From a virus, in IMG/VR virus record IMGVR_UViG_3300036770_004392, positions 1 to 52,652 of that record: DNA of 52,652 nucleotides, one strand, 5' to 3'. The position numbers and the translations under genes are program-made. The notes under the pieces were generated by a model that saw only the letters and a program-made list of their open reading frames with translations, was not told the DNA's origin and made no database searches. Positions 14,626 to 22,941 of the stretch are shown one piece after another (positions within the stretch are counted from its first letter, which is position 1; each line of letters begins with the position of its first letter).

Positions 14626-16056
14626 TTATTTTAGAATATCATTATCATCATATAATTTTAACAGTTCATAAACTTCATTAAATGTTTCCTTAAATGATTG
14701 ATTACGATAGACATCATGTTGTTGTGTAAATTTAAAAAACTTCTCTAATTCTAAAGGATCGTATTCTCTATCATACATATATTTGATAATATTATCTATA
14801 GAAGGGCTCCAGTCAACAAATTCAACATCAGTAGTATCTATAGATCGTAACTTATTTTCTATTTGTGATTTAACAAAGTTTGGAAAATTTACAAGACTGT
14901 AATGATTTGGATAATGAACTAAATTGAATACAACAGGCAGTTTAAAATTATTTTTCACATACTCAAGTATTTCATCAAGATAATACACATTATGAATACC
15001 AACTGTTATGTATATCCTAAAAAATAAATTTACATTATATTTTTTAGTTAATAACTTAAACTTATCTATATTAGAAACAACTTCATCCCATTTTGCATTC
15101 ATACGCTGATATTCAAATCTAGGTCCGATATCATCAACGCTAAGACTTATAGTTACTTCACGAAAGTTTTTCCATAACAGGAAAAATTTTTCATCACAAA
15201 TTGTGGCATTAGAATTGTACCAGATATTTGTTATATCTGGATTTCCGAAATCATTTATTATATTTAAAATAATATCGTGTTCTTGTTGCATTAAAGGTTC
15301 GCCGCCATAAAACTCTAAATGATCTATATTTTTAGCCCATTTTTTTAAAATTTCTGCGTTAGACGGATCGGCACTAAATTTTTCTCTCGAATTTTCTGTA
15401 TACATCTTGATAATGTTTGGATCAGATATCTTAAGATCTTTATGTTCTTTAATCCATTGACTGCTTAAAAAAGGTGTACATATTCTACATTTTAAATTAC
15501 AGAGATTGCTCAATTTTAAATCAAGACTTTTCGGAGATTGTCTAGGAATATGATGAAAAAATGTAGAATTTGGATGCAATTTTCCTCCATTATCATACAT
15601 TTTACGCATACTCATCATACCTGCTTTTTCTTCATCCCAACAAGCATGACATCCAGAAGGTCTTTCATTGCGTAAAAACTGCCCTCGAAGCTTCTGCAAT
15701 TCTGGCTGATTCCATAAATCTTCTATTGTAACATCTGGAAGTTTAGGAACATCTTGTTGCCAATCGCTATCTCCTACTTTATATTTACAGCAAGGTCTAG
15801 CACGACCATCAGGATCTATCTGTAAATGTATAAAAGGATAAAGACAAAAATTTTCCGGAACCTGTGACTCTAGATCTTTCAAAAATTTAGGAAATTGACT
15901 GTGTTCGTACTCTGGCTTACCTAACAAGTTAAAATTAAATTCTCTATCTAAAATCCCTGCCATCTTAATTTTATTTTCAGTAGGTACGCTTTTAGCCTCA
16001 CCATAACTAACAATAATTTCATCATCTACGTAATTTTTAAATATTCTTTTATCCAT
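14626..16056 (-). CDS. Twitch-domain radical SAM protein, 476 aa
   Basis: The ATG at 16056 (MDKRIFKN) has AGGA about nine bases upstream and overlaps the upstream stop by one base, so it is preferred over the GTG five codons earlier. The N-terminal module is FCLYPFIHLQIDPDGRARPCC, with CHACWDEEKAGMMSMRK near residue 135. The radical SAM motif CNLKCRIC has C186, C190 and C193; FYGGEPLMQQEH and LSVDDIGPRFEYQR follow. It is most similar to the 392-aa enzyme at 12013. The first 60 residues are an extra segment not seen in the other twitch proteins here. It follows the sulfotransferase-like gene. Confidence 0.87.
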   Translation of the reverse strand: MDKRIFKNYVDDEIIVSYGEAKSVPTENKIKMAGILDREFNFNLLGKPEYEHSQFPKFLKDLESQVPENFCLYPFIHLQIDPDGRARPCCKYKVGDSDWQQDVPKLPDVTIEDLWNQPELQKLRGQFLRNERPSGCHACWDEEKAGMMSMRKMYDNGGKLHPNSTFFHHIPRQSPKSLDLKLSNLCNLKCRICTPFLSSQWIKEHKDLKISDPNIIKMYTENSREKFSADPSNAEILKKWAKNIDHLEFYGGEPLMQQEHDIILNIINDFGNPDITNIWYNSNATICDEKFFLLWKNFREVTISLSVDDIGPRFEYQRMNAKWDEVVSNIDKFKLLTKKYNVNLFFRIYITVGIHNVYYLDEILEYVKNNFKLPVVFNLVHYPNHYSLVNFPNFVKSQIENKLRSIDTTDVEFVDWSPSIDNIIKYMYDREYDPLELEKFFKFTQQHDVYRNQSFKETFNEVYELLKLYDDNDILK

Positions 16057-16811
16057 TAAATAATCCTGCACTTACGCAAAAAAGACATATATAAAGGAAG
16101 ATATTTAATAAATCCATTATAAATATCTAGAAGTTCATTAAAATTAGTTACAGCGTCTTTATACTCAACTGCCCATGTTTTTTGTATAAATTTATTATCA
16201 CGAATAGGAATTTTATTTTTAAGACAATCTTCTAATAGATGTTCATATCTTACAGTAAGGTGTTTATAATTTTTAAATAAATGCTTTCTATATTCGGTAG
16301 ATTGATAATGATTAAATAAGTATTCTATCCACTCATCGATCTGAACTGTAATTTTTCCTAAAGCATCAGCAGGTACAGGGTTTTTGTGGTTTTCGTATCG
16401 GTGAGCAATTTTTGTAGTGTTAGCAATAACATGGCTTAAAGCCCTATCAAACATATTTCTTTCTAAAAATAAAAAACGAAAGCCACAATCCTCTAATGTT
16501 TGAATAAAATTATCATAAGACATTCTGCTTTCGTTGCAAAATAAGATAGCTACAAGACTCTGATCTGGATTTATCTTCTTTATTTGAGCTGCCCTTTTAT
16601 CCATAAACTGTTGCCTATCTAATTTTTCAGTAGGCATTTCTGTAGACACTTTAACGAAATTATCATTATCATATGTATAATCCCAAAATACATTTGTATA
16701 CATATCATAATTTGTTATTTCATCTAGTAGAACGCACTGTTTTGGCAACATTGATTGTAACCAATGACTTCCACATCTAGGTTCTCCTACTATACACCAT
16801 CTTTCAACCAT
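16056..16811 (-). CDS. Sulfotransferase-like protein
   Basis: The N-terminus VGEPRCGSHWLQSML (residues 8-22) matches the 5'-phosphosulfate loop of PAPS-dependent sulfotransferases (PRSGSTWL type). LERNMFDRALSHVIA with R118, D122 and S126 matches the 3'-phosphate-binding motif. Such enzymes move sulfate from PAPS to hydroxyl or amino groups of sugars, lipids or proteins. The 251-aa length is normal for small bacterial members. The start lies in an eight-base overlap with the upstream radical SAM gene. The acceptor is unknown, but the glycosyltransferases and esterase-like genes around it make a glycan plausible. Confidence 0.78.
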   Translation of the reverse strand: MVERWCIVGEPRCGSHWLQSMLPKQCVLLDEITNYDMYTNVFWDYTYDNDNFVKVSTEMPTEKLDRQQFMDKRAAQIKKINPDQSLVAILFCNESRMSYDNFIQTLEDCGFRFLFLERNMFDRALSHVIANTTKIAHRYENHKNPVPADALGKITVQIDEWIEYLFNHYQSTEYRKHLFKNYKHLTVRYEHLLEDCLKNKIPIRDNKFIQKTWAVEYKDAVTNFNELLDIYNGFIKYLPLYMSFLRKCRII

Positions 16812-17763
16812 TGTTTAATAATTCCTTTGTACTCATAATATCAAAATTACAATGGCACATCTTCTTAGTGCAGATTACTGGATCAAGTGGTAAATTTATT
16901 TCGGAGTTATCTATTCTTCCTATGACACCACCCTCTTTACACCACCCCCTGTAGATACTTCCATCCATATCAACTATCAACTGCTCTACTCCAGCAAAAC
17001 ATTGCCACCCACTCCAATCATTAGTTTTTTCACTAATAAATCTATGAGCACTTGACACCTTGGTAATACCTTCTGAATCTACCATACGCATTGCACCTCG
17101 ATAATATTCAAAAGTTTTAGTAAACTTTATATGTTTACTAATTAATTCATGTTGTTTATCAAATATTTTCTTTTGGAAATCATTATATTCGTACAATTGC
17201 TCTCCAAAATCTATAATCAATGGCTGTAAAGCCATTGATAAATTTCCTAAATTTTTTACCTTGTTTGCAACGGAATAGCAATAATCGAACTTATCTGGAC
17301 TCATCATAATATTGACATGTGTACGCACTTCATTATTAAGTATCTTTACCACTTCAATAAAATGTTTTTCATCGGCGTGTTCAGGATGAAAACTTAAACA
17401 CACATGATCAAAAAATTGTTTATTTTCTTCCCACCATCGAGTAGTTCTGGACCCATTACTTATAAGTCCTACCTTAATGTCCATGTCAGTACAAAACTTA
17501 CAGATATCAATAAAATGTTTAAACATTGTTACTTCGCCGCCTGTAAATTCAAAGTATATATTTTTATGCAAATAATGATTTTTTACTTTAGTTATAAACC
17601 TTTTAATCAATTGTAAATCAGGCCAAGACTTACTACCATCATGCAGATTAGAAGGGCAATAGCTGCATTTATAATTGCAAGTATTACCTAAGCACCAGTT
17701 GATTACAAACCAATCCCTATGTTCTTCTTTTGAATGTTCCAACCTTATATATTTGTGTTCCAT
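16804..17763 (-). CDS. Radical SAM protein with C-terminal Cys-rich (SPASM-like) module
   Basis: WCLGNTCNYKCSYCPSN carries the radical SAM cysteines C29, C33 and C36, so the barrel starts almost at the N-terminus. FEFTGGEVTMFKHF and GLISNGSRTTRWW follow. The C-terminal part (GWQCFAGVEQLIVDMDGS, WCKEGGVIG, CTKKMCHC) is a Cys module closely similar to the N-terminal one of the protein at 4365. I prefer the ATG at 17763 to a TTG at 17778. It is followed by the sulfotransferase-like gene in an overlap. This is the only radical SAM protein here with the common barrel-then-SPASM order. The substrate is unknown. Confidence 0.85.
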   Translation of the reverse strand: MEHKYIRLEHSKEEHRDWFVINWCLGNTCNYKCSYCPSNLHDGSKSWPDLQLIKRFITKVKNHYLHKNIYFEFTGGEVTMFKHFIDICKFCTDMDIKVGLISNGSRTTRWWEENKQFFDHVCLSFHPEHADEKHFIEVVKILNNEVRTHVNIMMSPDKFDYCYSVANKVKNLGNLSMALQPLIIDFGEQLYEYNDFQKKIFDKQHELISKHIKFTKTFEYYRGAMRMVDSEGITKVSSAHRFISEKTNDWSGWQCFAGVEQLIVDMDGSIYRGWCKEGGVIGRIDNSEINLPLDPVICTKKMCHCNFDIMSTKELLNNG

Positions 17764-17787
17764 TAAATTAATTTCCAAAAATTATAG

Positions 17788-19188
17788 TTATTGTAGATGT
17801 TTAGTCATATCAAAAAAATCTGCATATTCCGGAAATGTCTCTACAAAATTTAATTTTCTACGCTCGTCAAATTTACTAAACCATGTATAAAATTTTTTCC
17901 TATCTTCCAATCTATCTTGATTATTATTACGCAAGCTATTAGCTAAATTTTGTAAAAATATAATATATTGGTCCCATCTACCCCAAAAATCACTAACTTC
18001 AGGCATTATACCTGTTCGTTGCTGCATATACTCGATTGCTTCATCAATATATCTAGCAAAATCAGTTGTCAATACAAAAGGACTCTGATGACTAGGATAA
18101 TTCACTACAGCTTGTTTAAGAGATATTGGTCTATTATATTTTTTGTACAAATTTTCAGTGAATTTAATAAAATCTACAGTCGTAGCAATACTTAACGCAT
18201 TAATACTGGAAATAAAACCAAACTCAAAATTAAATTTACTGCCTAGTATTTTATCAAGATTACTGACAAATCTTTCCCAATCTAAACCATTTCTTATATA
18301 TTCTGCCCTATTACCAACTGCTTCCATACTACCTAAAATTTCAACATCAAAATGTTCTGTTAATTTAGGCAAATATTCTAAAAACTTATTCATATAATTT
18401 GGAGGAGTATTTAAATTAGTAACTATCCAAAAAGTCATTCGTTTTTTTCTCAAATGCTTTACAGGTTCGATCGCCAATATAGACTTTTCAACAAATCTAT
18501 AAAATTCAGGCATAATTAAAGGCTCTCCACCAATAGCACCTATTCTTCCTAAATGCAGTTTTACAGTATCAAACCATTTCCAATAATATTCTTCAAATTT
18601 ATCATTCGCTTTTGGAAACTCTCTATCATATTGTTCTTGTGTAATTTCACCATGCTTTATTCTTTCTGTGGCCCATTGTGTACTGTATACATGATTGCAA
18701 TACATACATTTCATATCACAAGTATTACCTAAACTTACTTCAAGCATATAGGGCATATGAGATTTAAGTGCAGGATGATGAATGGATTGTATCTTAGACA
18801 TCTCTACTCTTAATAATTCTTCTGAATAATTCTGATTATAAGGAATAGTTTTAGATCTAAGCAGCTGGTGCCAAAATTTATCAGGATCGTGTCTAGGACT
18901 ACTCATACCTGCATCTTCTAACCCCCAACAACTTCTACAATCTTCATGTCTCTTACCTTGAACCAGAGCCAATCTAGATTGCAACATATCATAATTATTA
19001 AGGAAAGCATCAGTTCCTAATTTTTCTAAAGTAGCTTCCGATACTGGCTTACTAGGAGTACGACAACAACTACGGAATTCGCCACGTTCCATATGAAAGA
19101 TAGGATAGTTCCATTTAAGATCACAGATGGTATTAAATGGGTCAGAGTAATTATCAGAATCTACTATAGGAATAGTTTTTCGTCTCAT
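17788..19188 (-). CDS. Twitch-domain radical SAM protein, 466 aa
   Basis: The N-terminal Cys module (CDLKWNYPIFHMERGEFRSCC, then CRSCWGLEDAGMSSPR at about residues 85-100) precedes CNLK-type motif CDMKCMYC with C157, C161 and C164. IGAIGGEPLIMPEFY and FWIVTNLNTPP are later barrel motifs. It is the longest of the twitch set on this strand after the 476-aa one and is the most diverged in the SAM cluster motif. A clear AAGGAA precedes the ATG. It is the first radical SAM gene downstream of the GT-A-like gene at 19229, after a 40-base gap with an inverted repeat. The reaction is unknown. Confidence 0.85.
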   Translation of the reverse strand: MRRKTIPIVDSDNYSDPFNTICDLKWNYPIFHMERGEFRSCCRTPSKPVSEATLEKLGTDAFLNNYDMLQSRLALVQGKRHEDCRSCWGLEDAGMSSPRHDPDKFWHQLLRSKTIPYNQNYSEELLRVEMSKIQSIHHPALKSHMPYMLEVSLGNTCDMKCMYCNHVYSTQWATERIKHGEITQEQYDREFPKANDKFEEYYWKWFDTVKLHLGRIGAIGGEPLIMPEFYRFVEKSILAIEPVKHLRKKRMTFWIVTNLNTPPNYMNKFLEYLPKLTEHFDVEILGSMEAVGNRAEYIRNGLDWERFVSNLDKILGSKFNFEFGFISSINALSIATTVDFIKFTENLYKKYNRPISLKQAVVNYPSHQSPFVLTTDFARYIDEAIEYMQQRTGIMPEVSDFWGRWDQYIIFLQNLANSLRNNNQDRLEDRKKFYTWFSKFDERRKLNFVETFPEYADFFDMTKHLQ

Positions 19189-19201
19189 TTTTTTTCCTTA
19201 G

Positions 19202-19219
19202 TTCTAATTTTAATTAGAA
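19202..19219. repeat. 18-base perfect inverted repeat in intergenic gap
   Basis: TTCTAAT and ATTAGAA flank a four-base loop. It sits between the GT-A-like gene and the radical SAM gene at 19188, just upstream of the ribosome binding site of the latter. On the transcribed (minus) strand it has no following U-run, so it is more likely an RNA processing or operator-like site than a terminator. All-AT composition makes chance occurrence possible. Confidence 0.35.
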
Positions 19220-19228
19220 TAATATTTT

Positions 19229-20140
19229 TCAATCATTTTCTATTAAGTCTACTCTATTATGCGACTTGTAAACACGTTTGAAAAACTTTGATTGATAACT
19301 ATTAAAAGTTACTATGTCTAATTCTAAATTATTTCTTAACTCTTTTTCTAACCATTCTAAACGATAATCTAAATCAGTTGCAGATCCGTATTCCTTTGTA
19401 TTCCAATACTCAGTAAGATAATCAAAATCTCTTACATTACGATAATCCCAATCTGTTAGATTAGTCATATAACATCCTTCCCTGGCACCCATCATAGCCC
19501 ATAAACCATTTTCCATATCAGCACCAACATTACACCAAATTAATAATCTATGTAGATTCTTCCAATGCACACCTTCTTTTACAGTGACTTTAGTAAGTTT
19601 AGCCCCACGATTAAGGCTCATCTTTACACCTTCTCTAAATCCAGCACGCCAGGCTTGAAATGGTGTAGCATTATTATATACATCACTGTAACAATCGTTC
19701 ATTTGGATATATTTATTATCCCAACAAAAATCAACTTGACCGACTCTATCATCAGGATCTGAGTTTTCATGTGTCTTCATATTCATTACAAAGTCTACAG
19801 TCCAGCATTTTAGTCCACCATTTCCGTACATTAAACCGTTTATGATATTATGTCCGCTCCAACTTATTACACTATTTTCTAATGTAGGATATTTTTCCAT
19901 ATCAATTTCTATATTAAGAAAATCCGTACGAATAATATTATCACCGTCTACTGTGGTAAAACGTGGTGTCTCACTTAACTGAGCACAGGCTTTATGAGCA
20001 CTATCACTACCTTTAACTCCATGAACACGTTTAGCCCAAGGTACTTTGGTCAATAAATCAGCATAATTTTTCTCAGCATTTGGCTCATCATAACTAAGAT
20101 AAATGATATCATACTCAATAGGTCTGAAAGTTTTTGTCAT
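19229..20140 (-). CDS. GT-A-like glycosyltransferase (paralogue of the gene at 3628)
   Basis: EYDIIYLSYDEPNAEKNY is a first Rossmann strand and loop. HKACAQLSETPRFTTVDGDNII carries the DGD candidate metal/nucleotide-sugar site, and INGLMYGNGGLKCW and QAWRAGFREGVKMS are shared with the 231-aa protein at 3628. At 303 aa it has about 70 extra C-terminal residues with a Lys/Arg-rich tail. The start is in an ATGA overlap with the upstream unknown gene. Its position between fibre-side glycosyltransferases and the radical SAM genes suggests it works in the same pathway. The GT assignment rests on fold-like motifs and is moderately sure. Confidence 0.6.
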   Translation of the reverse strand: MTKTFRPIEYDIIYLSYDEPNAEKNYADLLTKVPWAKRVHGVKGSDSAHKACAQLSETPRFTTVDGDNIIRTDFLNIEIDMEKYPTLENSVISWSGHNIINGLMYGNGGLKCWTVDFVMNMKTHENSDPDDRVGQVDFCWDNKYIQMNDCYSDVYNNATPFQAWRAGFREGVKMSLNRGAKLTKVTVKEGVHWKNLHRLLIWCNVGADMENGLWAMMGAREGCYMTNLTDWDYRNVRDFDYLTEYWNTKEYGSATDLDYRLEWLEKELRNNLELDIVTFNSYQSKFFKRVYKSHNRVDLIEND

Positions 20141-20799
20141 GCTTTTGTCTTTATATATTGATATTTGGTAAATAGTTTTCTTGTAAAAATGCTTATCTTT
20201 GTTTCATTATAGTCTATCTCGTCAAAAGGTAAAATACAATAATAGTTTTCTATTAATTCTTTAATTGGAACTGTTAAAGTTTTTATTAAAATATTTGGGT
20301 CATTATAAAGAGTAATATAAAAGTTAAACTCTTTATCAAAGTATAAATTTCTTGCCCTAAAACTATCAGCAAGACTTCCATTTATATATATTTTCCAACA
20401 AGTATCTATATAGTCCTGTATTAAAGTAATATCATTGAAAGGATCATAGATAGTAGGATAGCTAGTACTTGTCCTAAAAGGAATTTGAAATATTACATCT
20501 TGTATGCTCTGCAATACCTCATCTTCTTCGTCTTTTTTAATAAAAACAAAATCCTTTTCGTCAGGACTAAAAACAATCTTATAATTGTCAATATTATCAT
20601 TACCTTCTAATATTGCCTGTACTTGATGAAATTGAACAACTACCGATGGCAAATTATAATCTTGCACACTACTAATAGACTTAATTTCACCAGTATCTTG
20701 AATAAAATGTACAAATCTTTCTGTGTTTACATTAGAATTATATCTACGATTAAATTCTTCCAACTGATCTTCTGTAATATCCCATTCTACTTGTAACAT
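20137..20799 (-). CDS. Hypothetical protein, 220 aa
   Basis: Well placed behind AGGAAT in a block of co-directed genes, with two bases separating it from the glycosyltransferase upstream and a four-base overlap downstream. The protein is acidic, with a first helix-like segment (EDQLEEFNRRYN) and many short strands rich in Ile, Tyr and Phe. No enzyme motif or membrane segment is apparent. The beta-rich appearance and location between two glycosyltransferase genes would fit a virion accessory or binding protein. I do not recognise a family. Confidence 0.65.
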   Translation of the reverse strand: MLQVEWDITEDQLEEFNRRYNSNVNTERFVHFIQDTGEIKSISSVQDYNLPSVVVQFHQVQAILEGNDNIDNYKIVFSPDEKDFVFIKKDEEDEVLQSIQDVIFQIPFRTSTSYPTIYDPFNDITLIQDYIDTCWKIYINGSLADSFRARNLYFDKEFNFYITLYNDPNILIKTLTVPIKELIENYYCILPFDEIDYNETKISIFTRKLFTKYQYIKTKA

Positions 20800-20801
20800 T
20801 A

Positions 20802-21644
20802 TTAAATTCCTAAATCTTGTTCTAAATGATTAATTATTGTGTCATTTAAAAAACTGTATTCAGTATAATGAAATAAACCAAACTGTTGATAATTTCCTAT
20901 TTTTAATTGACATTTATCGTTAAAATACCCACCAATACTATCTTGCCATGATTCGGTAGGATTTTCCCAACCTTGTAACATTGACTTCATATGTGTAAAC
21001 GTAACGACCGAATCTCTATGTGAAACAATTTCTTCGCAGTCAAGTATTTTAGTAACTAGACTGACTGTAACGTCCATACTAGGTACTTTAGGATAATTTA
21101 AATTAACATATTTTCCGTAAAATAATTCCCAGTTATTATTAATATATTCTACCCAGCTGAAAAAATTCTTGCTAAAGTCAGTTTTTTTAAAATACATAAG
21201 ACCAGAATATAAATCTGGTAATTGATTTGAATCAAAGGCTTTACGATAAAATCTTCCAGTAGCAATACGATTTCTATAGTCCCTTACTGAACTTGTAAAA
21301 AATATTTCGTACTTATCAAGATAAGTCCACCAATGACTTAGATCGGATAATACTAACATATCTGCATCTAAAACTATTGTTTCATCATAAGGACTACAAT
21401 GATAAAGCTTCCATCTATCTTCTGTTTTATAAGTAGTGGTATTTGTATTATTATAATCTCTCCATGGTATTGGAATTATATTATCAAAAACTACTCCATA
21501 TTTTGAAGGTAAATCATTATCAGTAACAATACTAACGTTAGTATCAGGTATATGCTTTTTTAAACTAAGTGCTAGAGCATAGGCACATTTAGTATACTTT
21601 TTAATACCCGAATCTTGAGCAAAGATTAAAAATCCTTTACTCAT
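20802..21644 (-). CDS. GT-A glycosyltransferase-like protein, 280 aa
   Basis: SKGFLIFAQDSGI...YAKCAYAL-type N-terminus is followed by VSIVTDNDLP and ETIVLDADMLVLSDL, with the DAD triad expected to bind the metal and nucleotide sugar in GT8-like enzymes. PDLYSGLMYFKK is a typical later active-site strand. The ATG at 21644 has AGAGGAG about nine bases upstream and is preferred over a GTG two codons earlier. It is a shorter paralogue of the upstream 434-aa protein, sharing MSKGxLIxA, SPxDETxVxDxD and xxxYFxK blocks. Sugar donor and acceptor are unknown. Neighbouring fibre genes make virion glycosylation a possible role. Confidence 0.75.
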   Translation of the reverse strand: MSKGFLIFAQDSGIKKYTKCAYALALSLKKHIPDTNVSIVTDNDLPSKYGVVFDNIIPIPWRDYNNTNTTTYKTEDRWKLYHCSPYDETIVLDADMLVLSDLSHWWTYLDKYEIFFTSSVRDYRNRIATGRFYRKAFDSNQLPDLYSGLMYFKKTDFSKNFFSWVEYINNNWELFYGKYVNLNYPKVPSMDVTVSLVTKILDCEEIVSHRDSVVTFTHMKSMLQGWENPTESWQDSIGGYFNDKCQLKIGNYQQFGLFHYTEYSFLNDTIINHLEQDLGI

Positions 21645-22941
21645 TCGCACACTCCTCTATAACCCTTGAAAGACTGAATTTGTTCATAACATGAACATTG
21701 ATGCCTTTAGTTTTTATCAAAGTATATTCTCCCTTATACTTTTCCTTTTCTAGAAGTAATGTAAGTTGCTCTTTATTATGTTTTAAAAGTATGTCCTTAT
21801 CAATAGAATAATACAAAGTACCTGGTAGCTCATGTGCCCAAGATCCAGTTTGATAACCATTCATTATATGGATAGCAATACTAAAAGCAAAATCATTCCT
21901 ATATAAACTGTGATCTATTTGATAAACATATCTATAATAATTCCAGTTATCTTGTATGTGAGATAATAAATTAAAGAAAGTCTCTGTATTTTTATTTTTT
22001 CTAAAATAAAAAACAGTAGCCCAATAAAAATCAATTGATTTGTCACTTAATGTAACTAATCTAGGATCATACCTGAATCCCGAAAGATCGACACTATTTT
22101 TATAAATTAAAAAATCATGAGATTGTTCCCAACAATATTTTAATACATCATTGTTAATTAAATAATCACAATCTATAACCAAGGTTTCATCAAAAGGACT
22201 TAATTCAAAGCTTTTCACACGTATATCATTCTTAAATCTAAGGCGTCTAAAACTCATTGCACCATCAAAATATCTTCTATACTGAGGAGAAGATGAATAA
22301 ACTATCTGAACTTCATTGGTATTTTTCCAAATTTCATTATTAATTTTAACATTTATTTTATCAATATTAGAATTACATAGCCATAGGGTTCTTTCATAAA
22401 GTAATAAATCACCTTTTAAAAAATTTTCAGTACAAGATAATTCTTTAACATTATCTAATATTAAATCATATTTGTCTAAAGAAAATTCCCCATCTTCACT
22501 ATATTCTTCTCTGCATCGATATAATTTGTTTTCGTACCATACATGCTGCCCTGTTAGATAAGGCAAATTTGGATACCATTTGTCAACATCTATTCCAACA
22601 TATTCTTTACTTAAATTTAATTCACTTACATCAAATGGCAAAATATCCTCACCTTCTGCTTCTTTTTTCCAAATAGAATGTTCATAATAAACTAGACTGC
22701 CTACAGGATATCGATAATTTAAATTAAAATTTCCTATATCAGACTGATGAACTACCTTGATCAAGATGTCAAGATAATCTTTATAATTAGGACATTGTTT
22801 GGATAACCAATCAAAACTATCAGTTACCAAAGCTATAGGAATATTCAAATGTTTCTTGACCTGCTTTGCAGCATAAAGAGCTATCTTAGTATAATCAACT
22901 TGCTCGTTATTTAGAGCATATATTAATAAACCTTTACTCAT
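21637..22941 (-). CDS. GT-A glycosyltransferase-like protein with inserted carbohydrate-binding-like repeats
   Basis: The ends match the 280-aa neighbour: MSKGLLIYALNNEQ with IPIALVTDSF, then SPFDETLVIDCDYLI (DCD triad) and FYWATVFYFRKNK. Between them, residues about 80-205 form an insert with three short repeats (YPVGSLVYYEHSIWK, YLTGQHVWYENKLYRC, FLKGDLLLYERTLWLC) that resemble chitin-binding CBM5/12-like modules. Such modules bind polysaccharide through aromatic residues. The start at 22941 overlaps the upstream stop by eight bases; a TTG two codons upstream is less likely. The insert suggests an acceptor that is a chain or polymer. The binding role is inferred from pattern only. Confidence 0.72.
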   Translation of the reverse strand: MSKGLLIYALNNEQVDYTKIALYAAKQVKKHLNIPIALVTDSFDWLSKQCPNYKDYLDILIKVVHQSDIGNFNLNYRYPVGSLVYYEHSIWKKEAEGEDILPFDVSELNLSKEYVGIDVDKWYPNLPYLTGQHVWYENKLYRCREEYSEDGEFSLDKYDLILDNVKELSCTENFLKGDLLLYERTLWLCNSNIDKINVKINNEIWKNTNEVQIVYSSSPQYRRYFDGAMSFRRLRFKNDIRVKSFELSPFDETLVIDCDYLINNDVLKYCWEQSHDFLIYKNSVDLSGFRYDPRLVTLSDKSIDFYWATVFYFRKNKNTETFFNLLSHIQDNWNYYRYVYQIDHSLYRNDFAFSIAIHIMNGYQTGSWAHELPGTLYYSIDKDILLKHNKEQLTLLLEKEKYKGEYTLIKTKGINVHVMNKFSLSRVIEECANE

